Source of the DNA: Xestospongia bergquistia | Taxonomy: Eukaryota > Porifera > Demospongiae > Haplosclerida > Petrosiidae | DNA: 64,000 bases | Assembly: GCA_963965975.1 (NCBI GenBank) | Contig: OZ014418.1 | Location: 880,501-944,500 of the forward strand | Direction: 5' to 3' | In this document: piece after piece, positions 25,658-49,753 of the stretch | Layout: each line of letters opens with the position of its first letter | Position numbering within the stretch: position 1 is the stretch's first letter | The notes under the pieces: model-generated | What the model saw: only the letters and a program-made list of their open reading frames with translations | Databases searched by the model: none | What the model was told of the DNA's origin: nothing | Made by a program: the position numbers and the translations under genes

Positions 25658-28600
25658 ATGACCATCATGTCCACTGTGTGTTCTCATTGCGGAGGGACTG
25701 ATATAGAATATGATGGAGCTCGTGGTGATGCTGTTTGTACTAATTGTGGATCGGTCCTCGAGGATAATATCATCGTCTCGGAGGTGACTTTTCAGGAGCA
25801 AAGTAGTGGAGCATCATCTCTCGTTGGACAATTTGTCTCAGCGGAAGGTAGATTGAATGAATGGACATATATAGACTAATGGACAGATAAAAATTGATGG
25901 ATGGACAAACAGATGGATATACAGATGGTGAAAGTAAATAATAGTCAATAGTTATAAAAGGGTTAAATTTAGGTGGTAGTAGTTCTAAAGCTCCTCTTTC
26001 TGGGTCTGGATTTCATCATGGATTAAATCGAGACTCTCGTGAGATAACTCTACAACAAGGCAAGAAATTATAAATAAGATTTGAATTGATAATCACCATG
26101 GATACCTCCTATAGCCAAACGAAGGCTGACTCATTTAGGGAACCTTTTAAAACTAAACCAACATTGTATAGATACAGCGTTTGGTTTTTTCAAGATGGCA
26201 TTACAACTCAACCTCACTCGAGGTCGTAAGTCAAGTATCATGGACACAGCTTGTCTCTACTTGGTTTGTCGAAGTGAAGGCACACCACGTATCCTCTTAT
26301 ATATTCATATATTGTTGCCATGGTGATGTGTGTATTTTTATTAACTGTATTATATAGATATGTTATTAGATTTCAGTGATGTGCTACAAGTAAGAGAGAT
26401 ATGATAATTTTTTTATTAATCATTACATGTACATTACTAGATAAATGTATACTCATTAGGAAGAGCATATTTGAAATTGTCCACAGCTTTACATATTAAT
26501 CCTCCGGCTATTGGTAAGTTTATACCAACTGAATCACTAGCTTTTCTCTCTCTCTCCTTTCTAGATCCTTGTCTTTACATACACAGATTTGCTCATAAAT
26601 TAGAGTTAGGTGATAAAGTTCATGATGTTTCCATGACAGCGCTGAGATTGGTAGCTAGAATGAAACGAGATTGGATACATCATGGTCGCCGACCAGCTGG
26701 TTTATGTGGTGCATGTAAGTCATAACATATATACTGTGTTTTGATTGGTCAATATTGCCGCCTTTTCTAATTAGCATTACTGGTGTCTGCTAGATTACAT
26801 AACTTTAATCGTTCTGTTAGAGAAGTTGCCAGAGTGGTTAAACTCTCAGAAGGAACAATTCGAAAGAGGTGACCTATATGAAACTGACATTTATATATGT
26901 ATATGTAGACTGGGTGACTTCAAGGATACCCCATCAAGTCGTCTTACAATTGATGAGTTCCTTAAAATTGATTTGGAACAGGAACATGATCCTCCTTGTT
27001 TTTTGGAGGCTAAGAAAAGAGTCAAACAACTGTACCAGGTATTGTTGCTATAGTTACATACATGTACATGTAGATAATTGTTCAATTTCATTATCTATGC
27101 CTTCACCCAGACCTCTAGTGACATGAGTGGGACATCATCACAGTCGCAGTCACAAGACGACAGCTTATCACAACTCCTAAGTGAAGAAGACCAAAGCACA
27201 GAGGTACATCTAACTGAAGCAGATGATGAAGACACTAGCGGTTATAGTGGTATCAAATTAAAGTCTGTACAAGATATCATAGCTAAGGCACGAATGGCTG
27301 AGGCGTTCTACAATGTCCCTACTGCTGGTCTTTCCGATAACCTGTCTGATTTAGCTCAGTTTGTTGAGGAGAAGGAGATTGATGATATTGAGCCTGCAAA
27401 CAGTCAGTGATTTTGTTGAAAATATAAATTCACTGTGATCTTTATTAGCTCAAGATTGTGATAAGAAAGACAGTGAGAAAGTGAAGGACATTGTTAAAGA
27501 GAACACAGGAGATGGTGAACTGGAGTTAGATGGCATTAATGATGAAGAGATTGATCAGGTATGGAACATGTCAGTTATTGTACGATACACTTTTATATCT
27601 AATGACTCATACCAGCTGTTACATAGCTCTGTTTGTAGATGTTGCTCTCAGAAGATGAAGTGAAAATCAAGTCTCAATTGTGGTTTGCTGAAAATGCTGA
27701 TTTCCTCAAAGAACTAGAAGGTAATAATAAAGATATGTCATTTATTTATTTTGAAAGATACCAACAACTTTATTTTGTCAACAACAATTTAAAAATTTAT
27801 TTATTTTATTTTTTAGCTAAAAAAGAAAAATTAGCAGCACTAGAAGCAGAGAAGGCCAACAAAACAAAAAAAGTATTTCACTACTAATTAATCTAATTAA
27901 CTACTAATTAATTAACATACATTACTAACACTATTCACACACTTTGTGTTAACTTTTTGTTCCTAGAAACCAGTTCGAAGACGGCGCAGAGAACCTCAAT
28001 ATCAAACACCAGCTAGCACAGCAGGAGAAGCCATTGAAAGGATGCTTGTTGAAAAAAGAATATCGTCAAAAATCAACTATGATGTTTTACGAGATTTAGA
28101 CAAACAAACTCTTGATTTGGACTTGGACGAACAAGTTGATACTAGTGTTAATAACTTGGACATTAACAAACAGGTTCTTGAAACTGGTTTACCTGTCAAA
28201 GTCGAAGAAGCACAGGAATCTACTTTATGTATTAGTAGATATACAAAAGGTTCTAATAGAGTACCATCTCTAGCAATAAGAAAGAGGGCTCTTGTGTCAA
28301 GAACAGCAATAACAAATGAATCAAAGTACTAATTAGGTTTAAATTAGTTCTATTCTACACTGGCTTGCCATGTTGAGTGCTAACTACCTCTCAGCCATTG
28401 TTCTCTTAATTTAACCCCTTTCTAGAGCCAATGACATTTTTGATATTATCGTATTATCTATAATAAGAGTAATATTTGTTTTTTAGGTACAGATGTACTG
28501 ATACAGTAGACCTAATTTCAAGAAAGGTATCATTTAATTTAGTATAATCACTTATTCTGCTATGTTTGCTCTGACCAGCTCCCTCCCACAACTTCAACAA

Positions 28601-29012
28601 AACCATCTTCTCCCGTCATTAGTGATGTTGCAAAGGACACTTCTACAGAGAAAGATAGCACTATTGTCCAGGACAAGAGGGTGGAGCTTGATATTGTTGA
28701 AGAGACTGGACCAGTGGAATATGTTGAAGAAGATGAGGAAGGAATTGAAGATGATGATATGGAGAATTTGGCATACGAGGGAGACCCCTTGTTAAATAGT
28801 GATTACGAAGATGGTAAATTATTTAGCTTTTCTGTCCATTCATCCATTTACCCATTTATTTGTCCATTTGTTTATTGATCTATCTATTAGTTGTCCATTA
28901 TGTGTTCATCTGTCCATTTCCCTGTCCATCTATCCATTCATCCCATCCATCCTGAGTTGTTAGTTGATGTAATCTTGTTTATTTGTTTATAGATTGTGAA
29001 GATTACCTTTAA
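25658..29012 (+). CDS. BRF1: BRF1, TFIIIB subunit for RNA polymerase III
   Basis: A multi-exon gene. The N-terminal zinc ribbon is [21 protein letters not shown] then [15 protein letters not shown], with the two CxxC pairs. Two TFIIB-like cyclin folds follow ([97 protein letters not shown]). The C-terminal half has the BRF-specific block ([53 protein letters not shown]) that binds TBP and Bdp1. BRF1 recruits Pol III to tRNA and 5S genes. The last exon is only a few codons (ends CEDYL). An ATG at 25667 gives [10 protein letters not shown], the length closest to human BRF1; the first ATG is at 25658. It is convergent with the glycosidase gene, with 154 bp between stop codons. Confidence 0.95.
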
Positions 29013-29166
29013 TTTTGAATTTTTCATCAAATCATTAATTTATTACAACCTGTGATATAATTAATAATAATTTATATTAAAACATCAGATATTTCCTCTC
29101 AATTAAGAAAATATATAGTTATATAAAATAAAAAAAAAACATTACACACACACACACACACACACA

Positions 29167-31245
29167 TCATGTGGAACACACTTTACAAGATTGGCTTTCA
29201 ACAATTTTAACTTTCTGACAACTTTGATCTGAACTATACCCTCGTATAATTAACCCCTCTCCTGACCTCAACTGAAAGGAAGCTAAATTGATATTATTAC
29301 GATCAGGATAAGTTGAAACAACTAACTCAATGTTTGTAAGAGATAAATCGACACCAGTTGTGAGGTTTTTCTCAGAAAAGTTGATAGCAATGATGTAATT
29401 CTCTTTGTAATTCTGACTATCTGACTGATAACGCATATAAACTAGAATATCTTGTGTGGCATTCAAACATTGGTAGTCTCCTTCAAGGAAGGCTTGTTTA
29501 CTCCTCAAAGTTAGCAGTTGTTTATACAGGTGTAACATTGAGGAAGAGTTAGCCTTTTCCACCTCAACATTGTATAGAGAATAATTTGATGCCAGTGGTA
29601 ACCATGGCGATGCATCAGGAAATGTGAAGCCAGAGTTATTGCTCGTATTCCATTGCATTGGTGTTCTCTCTGCATCACGACCTTCATATTTATCTTTTCT
29701 CTCTGTTGAGGGGACATTCACATCAGTCATAAGAATCTCCTCACCATAATAAGTTATAGGCGTACCAGGAAGTGTTAAAAGAAGCATATTTAGAGCTCGT
29801 GCAAGATAGACACCAACTCTAGATGCAACCCTGGAGTTGTCATGGTTACCGAGAACCCAATTGGCAGTACTAACCGTGGGCATATTGTCCAACCATTTTT
29901 TGATGATACAATTTACAGAAATACCAGTCCAATTATGATTGCCCAATAGAAAAAAATTAAAGGGAAAAGTAAATTCATTACTACCGTTACCATAATATGA
30001 CATGACTTGATCAAGAGTGTCATAGATTTCACCTATCAAGATTTTCTCCTCTCTTGACTTGATGGAGTACTCATTTAATAGTTGACGCCACTCTTGACAT
30101 ATGGTATGTATTCCAGGATAGTTTGTAGTTAAGTTATGAATGAGAGAATTATAACAATAAGGATCACTGATATTGTCTGCTAAACACTCATTGCTTGGGA
30201 AATCAGGATTGCGGACCTCATCTCGCAATTGGGGATCTTCGAGAAGAAACTCAACAGCATCCACACGAAAACCATCTACTCCGATATCCAGCCAAAACTT
30301 TAAGACATTTTTCATAGCTTGTCGGACTTCAGGGTTTGAGTAATTGAGATCAGGTTGGAAGGAGGAGAATTGGTGAAGATACCATTGGTCCGTAAGTGGG
30401 TCATAACTCCAGGAGCTATTGCCAAACACACTGATCCAATTATTAGGGGGCTCGTCCTCGCTTAATCCATTGGCCCATATGTACCAGTTCCTTTTAGGAT
30501 TAATTTTGTTGCTACGACTTTCTATAAACCAGGGGTGTTCATCAGAGGTGTGGTTAGGGACAAAATCAAGGAGAAGATGGATACCGTTGTCATGGAGATC
30601 GTTTAAGAGCTCGATAAATTGTTGCATGGTACCGTATGTTTCATTTATTGCAGTGTAATTAGATATATCATAACCATTATCTTTTTGTGGTGACTCAAAT
30701 ATAGGATTTAACCATATTGCTTTGATACCCATATCTCTGAAGTAGTCCACACGACTACGAATTCCTTCAATGTCACCTATACCATCTCCATCACTGTCTT
30801 GAAATGATTGCGGGTAACATTGATAAATAACACTTTTACGCCACCAAGATTCATCTTCACCAGTTGCTATGACAACTAATGTAATTGCCACGGCAACCAA
30901 ACCAATAAGGACAACTGCAGTACCAATACCACAAATCCATCTCATCCATTTGTGAATTTTTTTTTGTGTTGGACGTTGTACATGATGTGATGATCGACGT
31001 CTTGGAACATTGATATCAACACTAGAACTTTTATCTTCAATTGAGAATGGGAAATCAGCCAATTTTTTCTTGTTTGGAGATCGTTGGTTGATTGTCAATG
31101 AAGCATTTGGTTTAGAAATAATTTTTGGTCTAGGTTCTTCAGAGTACGACAACGGGACTATTTCTGACTCTACTGTTTCTTGTTCTTCCTGCTCGACAGA
31201 CTGGACACGTAGTAATATAACTGTATCATCATCAATGTCAGCCAT
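29167..31245 (-). CDS. Intronless type II membrane GH13 protein (rBAT/maltase-like)
   Basis: A single exon of 692 residues: a cytoplasmic N-terminus, one membrane segment (about 104-128) and a large extracellular GH13 domain, the layout of SLC3A1 (rBAT). All four alpha-amylase motifs are intact: DFVPNH, GFRVDAVEF (arginine 327, nucleophile D329), LIGEIYD (acid/base E406) and LGNHDNSR (D469). The domain starts WWRKSVIYQCYPQSFQDSDG. rBAT and 4F2hc carry a cysteine between membrane and domain that bonds the transporter light chain; here that stretch (ATGEDESWW) has none. An anchored alpha-glucosidase is therefore at least as likely as a transporter heavy chain. The lack of introns is odd among intron-rich neighbours and may mean retrocopy origin. 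The start is the first ATG after non-ATG codons. A (CA)n run adjoins the stop codon. Confidence 0.9.
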   Translation of the reverse strand: MADIDDDTVILLRVQSVEQEEQETVESEIVPLSYSEEPRPKIISKPNASLTINQRSPNKKKLADFPFSIEDKSSSVDINVPRRRSSHHVQRPTQKKIHKWMRWICGIGTAVVLIGLVAVAITLVVIATGEDESWWRKSVIYQCYPQSFQDSDGDGIGDIEGIRSRVDYFRDMGIKAIWLNPIFESPQKDNGYDISNYTAINETYGTMQQFIELLNDLHDNGIHLLLDFVPNHTSDEHPWFIESRSNKINPKRNWYIWANGLSEDEPPNNWISVFGNSSWSYDPLTDQWYLHQFSSFQPDLNYSNPEVRQAMKNVLKFWLDIGVDGFRVDAVEFLLEDPQLRDEVRNPDFPSNECLADNISDPYCYNSLIHNLTTNYPGIHTICQEWRQLLNEYSIKSREEKILIGEIYDTLDQVMSYYGNGSNEFTFPFNFFLLGNHNWTGISVNCIIKKWLDNMPTVSTANWVLGNHDNSRVASRVGVYLARALNMLLLTLPGTPITYYGEEILMTDVNVPSTERKDKYEGRDAERTPMQWNTSNNSGFTFPDASPWLPLASNYSLYNVEVEKANSSSMLHLYKQLLTLRSKQAFLEGDYQCLNATQDILVYMRYQSDSQNYKENYIIAINFSEKNLTTGVDLSLTNIELVVSTYPDRNNINLASFQLRSGEGLIIRGYSSDQSCQKVKIVESQSCKVCST

Positions 31246-31324
31246 GATTAGAAAATACACCTACTGTTTGTCTTGTATTAAGACACACCATCAAAGGGGC
31301 GTGGCCACGTCGTCGCATGTACAC
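31246..31324. promoter_or_regulatory. Divergent promoter with GC/KLF-type box
   Basis: 79 bp lie between the start codons of the GH13 gene (minus) and EAPP (plus). GGGGCGTGGCC at 31296-31306 matches a Sp/KLF-type GC box, followed by CACGTCGTCG. This is the only clear GC-rich element here. Function is inferred from position. Confidence 0.45.
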
Positions 31325-32633
31325 ATGGAATTAGGGGGAGATCCTTTGGAAAGTGACCCTTATGCAGGATACGTTATAGAAGACAGTGATTTAGAGTACT
31401 CAGACTGTTCAGAGGGAAGGTATGATGCTCTATTTAAACATAAATATCTTATTTTAACCCTTTGTCAGCTCTGATGATGAGTTATCTCAAGTAAAGACTA
31501 AATCTATTGGAGAGAGGTTACAAACACGATCAGAATTAGGTCAAGATGATGATGGTTCAAGTGATGATGACTTTGAAAAAGAAATGGAAGCTGAAGCAGC
31601 TCGTCTACTAGCTTCAAAAGCTCATAGTAGTTCATTGTCTAGTCGAGGCCTGGAAGAACCAAGTACTGCATCCAATGGAAGTCAAATATTGGATGTTCCT
31701 ACATTAGATGAGAAAGAAAGCAAGAAAGAAGAATATTATGATGCTATATATTTTGATTCCTCTAGTGATGAGGAAGATACTGAGGGTGTGTTTGATTTTA
31801 AACTCTACTGTTAATCTAAATTATGATATATCACATTAATTTTTGTGTTTAGATGTTCTTCCTGGTGAGTCTAGAGACATTGTGAAGAAGAAGAAAACCA
31901 AAGTACGCAAACTGACAAATGACGAACTCTTTTATGATCCTAATATGGACGAAGATGATGAGAGATGGGTACAACGTCAGAGACTGGCTTATCATAATGG
32001 TGGGTATTATTTATTTATATGACTATGAATTTTATTAGTTGTTGTCTTGTAGTGAGAGTATCTGAAGAGTTACAAAAGAAACAAAAACAAAAATCTTCAA
32101 CTGAGGAACAACCCACGTCTGAGGATACAGCCCAAAAGGTTGATGTTCCTCAGTCTGATGCTGTTTTAAATTGTCCAGCTTGTCTAAGTACTTTATGCTT
32201 AGATTGTCAAAGGTAATCAGTATATTTCAGTAATCTGCTTTGTAAATTAAAACAATATTAAGACTTAGGCAAAATCAGTATATTTCAGTAATCTGCTTTG
32301 TATACTAGCAAAATTAAGCTTGTATCGTGTTATTTCTCTGTCTACTTGGCTCATTGTTTATTTAATTTTTTTAGACATGAGTTTTACACAAACCAATATA
32401 GGGCAATGTTTGTATTGAACTGTAAAATTATTAAGGATGAAATTTTACACTACAAACCTAAACCTCAGCAAGGAAGGAAAGGAAAGAGGCGGAGTCAAGA
32501 TGGCAGTAAGGATAGAGGAGAAACAGAGGAGGATTATCATCCCGTACGATGCAATATATGTAACACTGAAGTTGGCGTTTATGATAAAGAAGAAGTTATT
32601 CATTTTTTTAATGTTCTAAGCAGTCCACCTTAA
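31325..32633 (+). CDS. EAPP: EAPP, E2F-associated phosphoprotein
   Basis: Starts MELGGDPLESDPYAGYVIED and has a long acidic, serine-rich N-terminal half (DDDGSSDDDFEKEMEAEA, YFDSSSDEEDTE). The conserved core is NDELFYDPNMDEDDERWVQ, then SDAVLNCPACLSTLCLDCQR, HEFYTNQYRAMFVLNC and VRCNICNTEVGVYDKEEV, and it ends HFFNVLSSPP. These match human EAPP, a nuclear protein that binds activating E2Fs and affects E2F-driven transcription. Cysteine pairs (CPAC, CLDC, CNIC) suggest a zinc-binding fold. The start is the first ATG that opens this frame. It is paired head to head with the GH13 gene. Confidence 0.92.
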
Positions 32634-33329
32634 AAATTAATATATAATTTTAAATCATTTATTCCTTTAACAACATCTGAGGTAATTGTATGATAAATTG
32701 TCAAGTGCATTCAAGCGTATTTGATATGTATGATGATAGTGTTTGATGTTCTTTTTGATGTCTCTTTCCTACACATGTGTAAATAATTCTCAATGGATTA
32801 ATAAATACAGCTGGATAGGAGTTGTCAGTTTTCATCCTACACGTAATACTCATGACTATGAATAAATAATATATCAATATGTTTATTGTTCTGAAGTGTT
32901 TAGATACTATTTAATTTAATTCATGCTAATTAGACGAGCAGTTAATGAGATCACGTGATCCTAACCAACCATGAATTTGATTTTATTGTCGCACGTTTTT
33001 TAGTGAGTTTTGTGTTAATAGGTCTAACAGATTAACTTGTTAAGTTGCCATTCATTATCCTAAAAGATAAGAGAGGGAGAAGGTGTAAGTTAGTCCGATA
33101 AAACTGTTTTTAATCTAGTGGTACCTCTTGAGAAAGTGTCCAACTGAAGAGTATTGGGTGAGTTACTCTGTTGTGTAAACTATTAATTTGTTTATGGCTC
33201 TAAAAACACAGTTACCATTATAATAATACTTTTGATAGAGTCTTACCTCGCGTCTCTCTTTCTCAGATCAACTTTTTTATTGGTAGACATTTTTGTATCA
33301 CACATCCACCCTCCTATTGCTCTTCAATA
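32634..33329. other. Intergenic region between EAPP and CCDC88
   Basis: No coding exon is seen. The right half probably holds the promoter and 5' UTR of the CCDC88 gene. No TATA or GC-box cluster stands out. Confidence 0.35.
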
Positions 33330-44600
<11,271 letters not shown>

Positions 44601-45420
44601 AAAATGATGTAACTATATTATAATAAATGTACTGCTGAATACAAATAATTTAGCTGCAATTTTGACAGGCTTATTGTAAATTTCTATTTTTTTGTTGTAG
44701 ATTACAATGTTATTATTAAGCAAGTAATTTACAATTCTAATAGTGTAGTTAGGTCGATAATTATTATGTCTAAAGTAATTTTAATGATAATTAATTGAAT
44801 GATAAACTGGAGCATGATCCAATTGATCTCATTTTGTCTGCTCGGTAAATTTAATGTGTTCTGATTGGCCAGTTTTCTTAATTCTCCTAAATTTCAAAAG
44901 GTTACACATCTTATTCTATGACAGCTGTCAAATGAAGTGAGCACTTGTGGAAAAACTGTAATCATTATTAAAATACTTTTTGTTGCTATAGTTCATTCCA
45001 ACATAAATTTCTTTAAATGTTCCTTCAAATTATTAATATGAAATGTTATTTTTAATTAAACAAATAAAATGACATTTCATGACTTTTCTTTAAAAACTTC
45101 TAATTTTGAAAAACAATGTCATGATTTTATATTAAAAAATAGAAGGGAAACAAAAAATGATCCAAACTGACAAAACTTTGTAACTAAAAGAAAAATATAT
45201 CTACTAAATTTTATTTCTTAAATTAAAAAAAAAACATGAGCTAATGGCAGTCTCCTCAAAACAAGAAAATCATTGAAACTTAATGAGATGGTACAGCAAT
45301 TGATAAAATATGAATTGAATATTATCCATTTTCTTTAACTAATAGAAAACTAGTTAACTTATTTTTTAATATATTTCAATTGTCTAGTTCTAGGGAAGGA
45401 AGTCTTATATGAGGCAAAAG
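44601..45420. other. Convergent intergenic region between CCDC88 and kindlin
   Basis: 820 bp of very AT-rich DNA between two stop codons. It presumably contains both 3' UTRs; AATAAA occurs on the plus strand just after the CCDC88 stop codon (near 44623). No other feature is seen. Confidence 0.4.
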
Positions 45421-46344
45421 CTAATTAAATTTAGCCATCGTTTCTGCACCCCATCCTTCTAAATTAGAAGTAACTCCTCCTGTTAACTTGACAAACATTC
45501 CCACGTCCAAATCTTCTCCAGGTTTACGCAGAGACAACCAAATATTCCCGCCAATAAACTCGTGGACAATTTTGAGATCTGCTGATGTACAAGTAAAGTT
45601 GATCTTATCTTGTTCATGATCAATTCTCATTTGTTTCGACTCCCAATTAACATTCCAGGATCTCATAGCACTATATCGCCAAGTATTCTTTTCTTCCATT
45701 GAATGTGCATCAAACAAGATTAACCGGTTATAGGCGATACCAAGAAGTTCCTAACAAGGAACAAATTCAATAGACCTAAAGGGACACTCTAAAAACTTAC
45801 ATCTTTTTTAGAGCGGCCAACTCTGATGACAAAGTAAGTTATACCAAATCCTTGAAGAGCCTGCCAGTTTCGTATATATTGCATTTTAGCATCCATTAGA
45901 CTCATGTTTAACATGGATGAATGAGACTCCAGGATTTGCCGGGCAATCTAATGGGAAAAAGCTCTAAACAATGCATCAATATACATGTATAAATCACATG
46001 GAAGCATTAATACAAGTGTATTATATAAATGGTTTATCTATTACTGACCACTTTTCCTCTATATTTTTTCAACATTCTAGGACCAACAAAATCTTCTGGT
46101 CTCAATTCATCCTGTAGAGAAAATAAACACCACTTTGTCAAACCTTGTTATCTTACATGATCTGCAGCAGCTGCTGGATTAGCATCTGATTTATTTTGCA
46201 TGGCTACAAATGCCTTGATACTTTGCAATTCTTGTTCATAGCCTTGTTTGACGAGACGACGTCCCTTCATTGCCATCCTACACCCTGCCATCCAGGAACA
46301 ATACTCATCAGACTAAAAGATATAAATATCTTATGAATAATTTG

Positions 46345-46390
<46 letters not shown>

Positions 46391-49300
46391 GTATCAAAGT
46401 ACATTCGAACTTCTCCTGTCTCATCGGAGCTAGGTAGTAAGATCCTAAAGCAATATTTCCTCTTAGCTATGTCCAGATCAGGGATAGCCTCAGCTCCTAC
46501 AATATATTTACAGTAGCAGCTATATCTAGCATGAAGTCTATTACCTGTGAGGTTAAATCGTTGAAGGGGAGGTTCCCCCTGAGTATAAGAGTCTTCGTGT
46601 TTATAATACGCCAGTGAAGTCCCTTTGAGGAGGAAGAAATATCTCTTGGCTACTTTGAGTGTCATCCGAGTTCCTCTAACAATAAAGAATGAAAACATAC
46701 TGGTTAAAAATTGAAATAGTTAGATTACTTGCTAAATTTGCAGTAACCAGTCAACTGTAGAGCTCGACTCTCAGCCTAAGTGAACATAGTGTATTGTTGA
46801 TAATAAACATTGTTGACTTACAGCAGTAGGATCTTTAGTCTGTCCCAGTTCAATCTAAATAGGACATCAAATAGAATTATCTTTCCTTTTTACAAGCAAC
46901 ATACCTGTAGTTGATCTATAGCAGCATTGATATCAGTAATAGGCTCATCTACTGTTTGTGCTACAGGTCCTTGATGATATGCAGGAGAAGTCTGGGCTAA
47001 CTTCACTTGAAACTAGATGGATAGATGAATGGATGGACAGATAGATGGTTAAAAGAATGGACAAATGGATGGATTAGATAGACAGATAAACAAATGAATG
47101 GATGAATAGTTTTCTTACTTGGAGAGCAGCAAAAGTATATGCTTCTTCTTCAGTACAGTCAACCTCTTCAGTAAGTATGGACCATTTAGCTTGTGTATAT
47201 AACTGATTAATACGATTCTCATCAACCTATAAACAAATCTAGAATGCTATCCTGTACATGTAATAAACATACCCTCGGATCAATGTCCATAAAAGGATAA
47301 TACTTGAAACGTAAGTACAGGAGATCACCCTCATTAACATCTTGTTCAAATAGCGTCTTTGATGAGTCCAACCAACTAGACAAGACAACATTTAAATGTG
47401 AAGTGTGCTTTAAACATCAGTGCTCCATAATATCATAACATGTGTACTCAACTACTATTGGCTTTGAATGCATGTAGTCCTGATAGTGTGGGTTTAGGTT
47501 CCCAATAAAGGTATTAATAATTATATTAACACTAAATAATAAGTCCTTAACAAATTGTGCTAATCATTGTTCCTCCCATTGTTACTGGTCCATATATGTA
47601 CATACCAAATGTCATATGTAGTACAACACAACACTTATAATATCATTATATTTACTATAATTAGGTAAATTAATAATATAATCATTTACACTACCAGCAT
47701 TGACTATTATATAGTGTTTATGTCCTATGTTCAGTATTGACTATCAGTAAGTTCCTATGTCATAGTAATAGTAATACAATTAAGAATAACAGCTGTGTCT
47801 ATTATAATAAGTGCTCTTTATTCATCTTAGGTATTGTTTGTGGAACAGTTAGAGTAACCAACCTACAGATATAATTAGTTCATGTAGCAGCAGTTAATTT
47901 TAACAGACCACTTTGTGATACTTTTAAATTTTTATCTACTAGTTCACAAGGTAGCCATTAAAAATAGCGACCACAGAGATCTGTTCTTTGTCTACAAGGG
48001 ACTATTGTTAAACAAGTCAAAGGAAATGTGCTTCAGGACACATGTTATAAGACTTCAATCAACTACATTCCTCCAGGCTGTTTTCACATGTCAACAGTCA
48101 TTCATTATATACACTATATTTTGTTAATATATAACATAAACAGAGTTTTTGTTATGCAATTATAATGTTATGGTCACACTGAGACCTCTATACAATACAA
48201 CTCATACTAGTATGATCATCAAATTACACCCAAAACAGTAACCTTACTACGTTGTTATACAATACATGCACATATTGAGGGTTTGATACAATAGGGTGTA
48301 TTCAAACATAAGGAAACACTAACACCATTAATAGCTTCTTAATATTTCAGTAAGGAATTTACAGTAGAGGAGGTATTAGGTGTAGGTAGTTGTGTAGACA
48401 TAATATCTTACTCACAGGCCATTGATGAAGGCTTTCTCAATAGAAGAACGATTGAGCTTTTCAGAGAAGAAGCCACCATCGGGAGCCTCTCCAAGTTTGC
48501 GTATAATCACGGCACCACTGTCCATACCACCTCCAGGTAACATAGCATCAGGGTCTAGACTAGCTGGTAGCCGATTCTTATGACCAGGGCTACTTGGAGG
48601 AGTATTTGTATCGACACCTTCTAAAACTGGAGTTCCTTCTCGTGAGCCTCCCCTGGCTTTAGACCTGTGGTAGCCAGTTGCTTTCACATATCCTTCTCGA
48701 TCAAATGGCGATTTCATCAATGAGAGCTCTTCAGCATGACGAATATTGAAACTATCGCATATCTCCTTGACAACATAAAATGTCATCATGGCAAAGTGGA
48801 CTTTCATATAATAACGACCTTTGTCCGGGAGCTCAATGATCAAGTGTCTATGAACACTGGTGAACTCCAGGACCGCATTGGACATGATACCGTAGGCATA
48901 GAGAGTTTGTCTCACTTTGCTTAGCCATATTTGTTTGTCTGGCCACCATAAAGCATAGTTAGACCAGTCTCCTTCACCTAGAGAGAGAGAGGGAGGGAGA
49001 GGGAGAGATATATAATAGTACAGGTAGTTTGTTTTATTACAAACTGTTTACTTATAACATTTATAAAATATCTATCATTACTCTAAACATCTGTTATTAT
49101 AACAACACACTATTTAGTCTACTTTACTAGCTACCTCATAAAAACTCCATTACACACATACACATATCAAAATGACAAGCATAGACAACCAATAAGAATG
49201 GCACTACAAATAGTAGATAAGTTTAATAGTTATTAAAAGATGAAGCAAATAACTGTTGTCTAGGTAACAAGGGAAAACTCACATGGAATTAGAAATTTGT

Positions 49301-49617
49301 CAATTAGTCTACAATATCATCATTCCCTATGATAATCATTTCGGTTATATTTTGTACATCAACTCATAAATTATACATATATTATGTAGATTATAGATTA
49401 TGTAGCTTTACATCCCGTGCAATTCTAAGTGATCAATTGTTACACGCTCTCTGATATTCCTAGTTGTATTACTACTAATCTTACCCAATTTAGAAGCAAC
49501 TTTCAATATGATGGCTTGAACTGACTCATTGCTTGTCACACGTAGCTTTCTCGTAATTCCTTTCACAGGTACATTTACTGAGAGATCCCAATCTAACTCC
49601 TTGCGTTCATCAGCCAT
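45421..49617 (-). CDS. Kindlin / fermitin, integrin co-activator
   Basis: Starts [20 protein letters not shown] (kindlin F0). Exons then give the F1 region ([20 protein letters not shown]), a serine/proline-rich F1 loop, [21 protein letters not shown]2 ([18 protein letters not shown]), an inserted PH domain ([20 protein letters not shown]), the rest of F2 ([20 protein letters not shown]) and F3 ([46 protein letters not shown]). Kindlins bind beta-integrin tails with talin at adhesions. In vertebrates the F3 integrin-binding pair is QW before NVNWE; here it is SW, so the glutamine is replaced while the tryptophan stays. The intron before the F1 loop is about 1 kb (47380-48411) with nothing recognised in it. 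A (GA)n run follows one donor (46353-46387). Confidence 0.94.
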
Positions 49618-49753
49618 CTTTCTTAACAGGTGCTTTCTTTTCTTTGCAGTGAAGTGTCTTCAACCACGTTTAATATGCGGAGATGTAACGGAAATATACG
49701 AAAAATGTATTAAATTATTGTGGTTTAATATCAAAAAATAATATTAACAATAA

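Noticed and set aside
29144-29166. (CA)n run as a special terminator of the GH13 gene
   Set aside because: A common microsatellite next to the stop codon; nothing ties it to termination.
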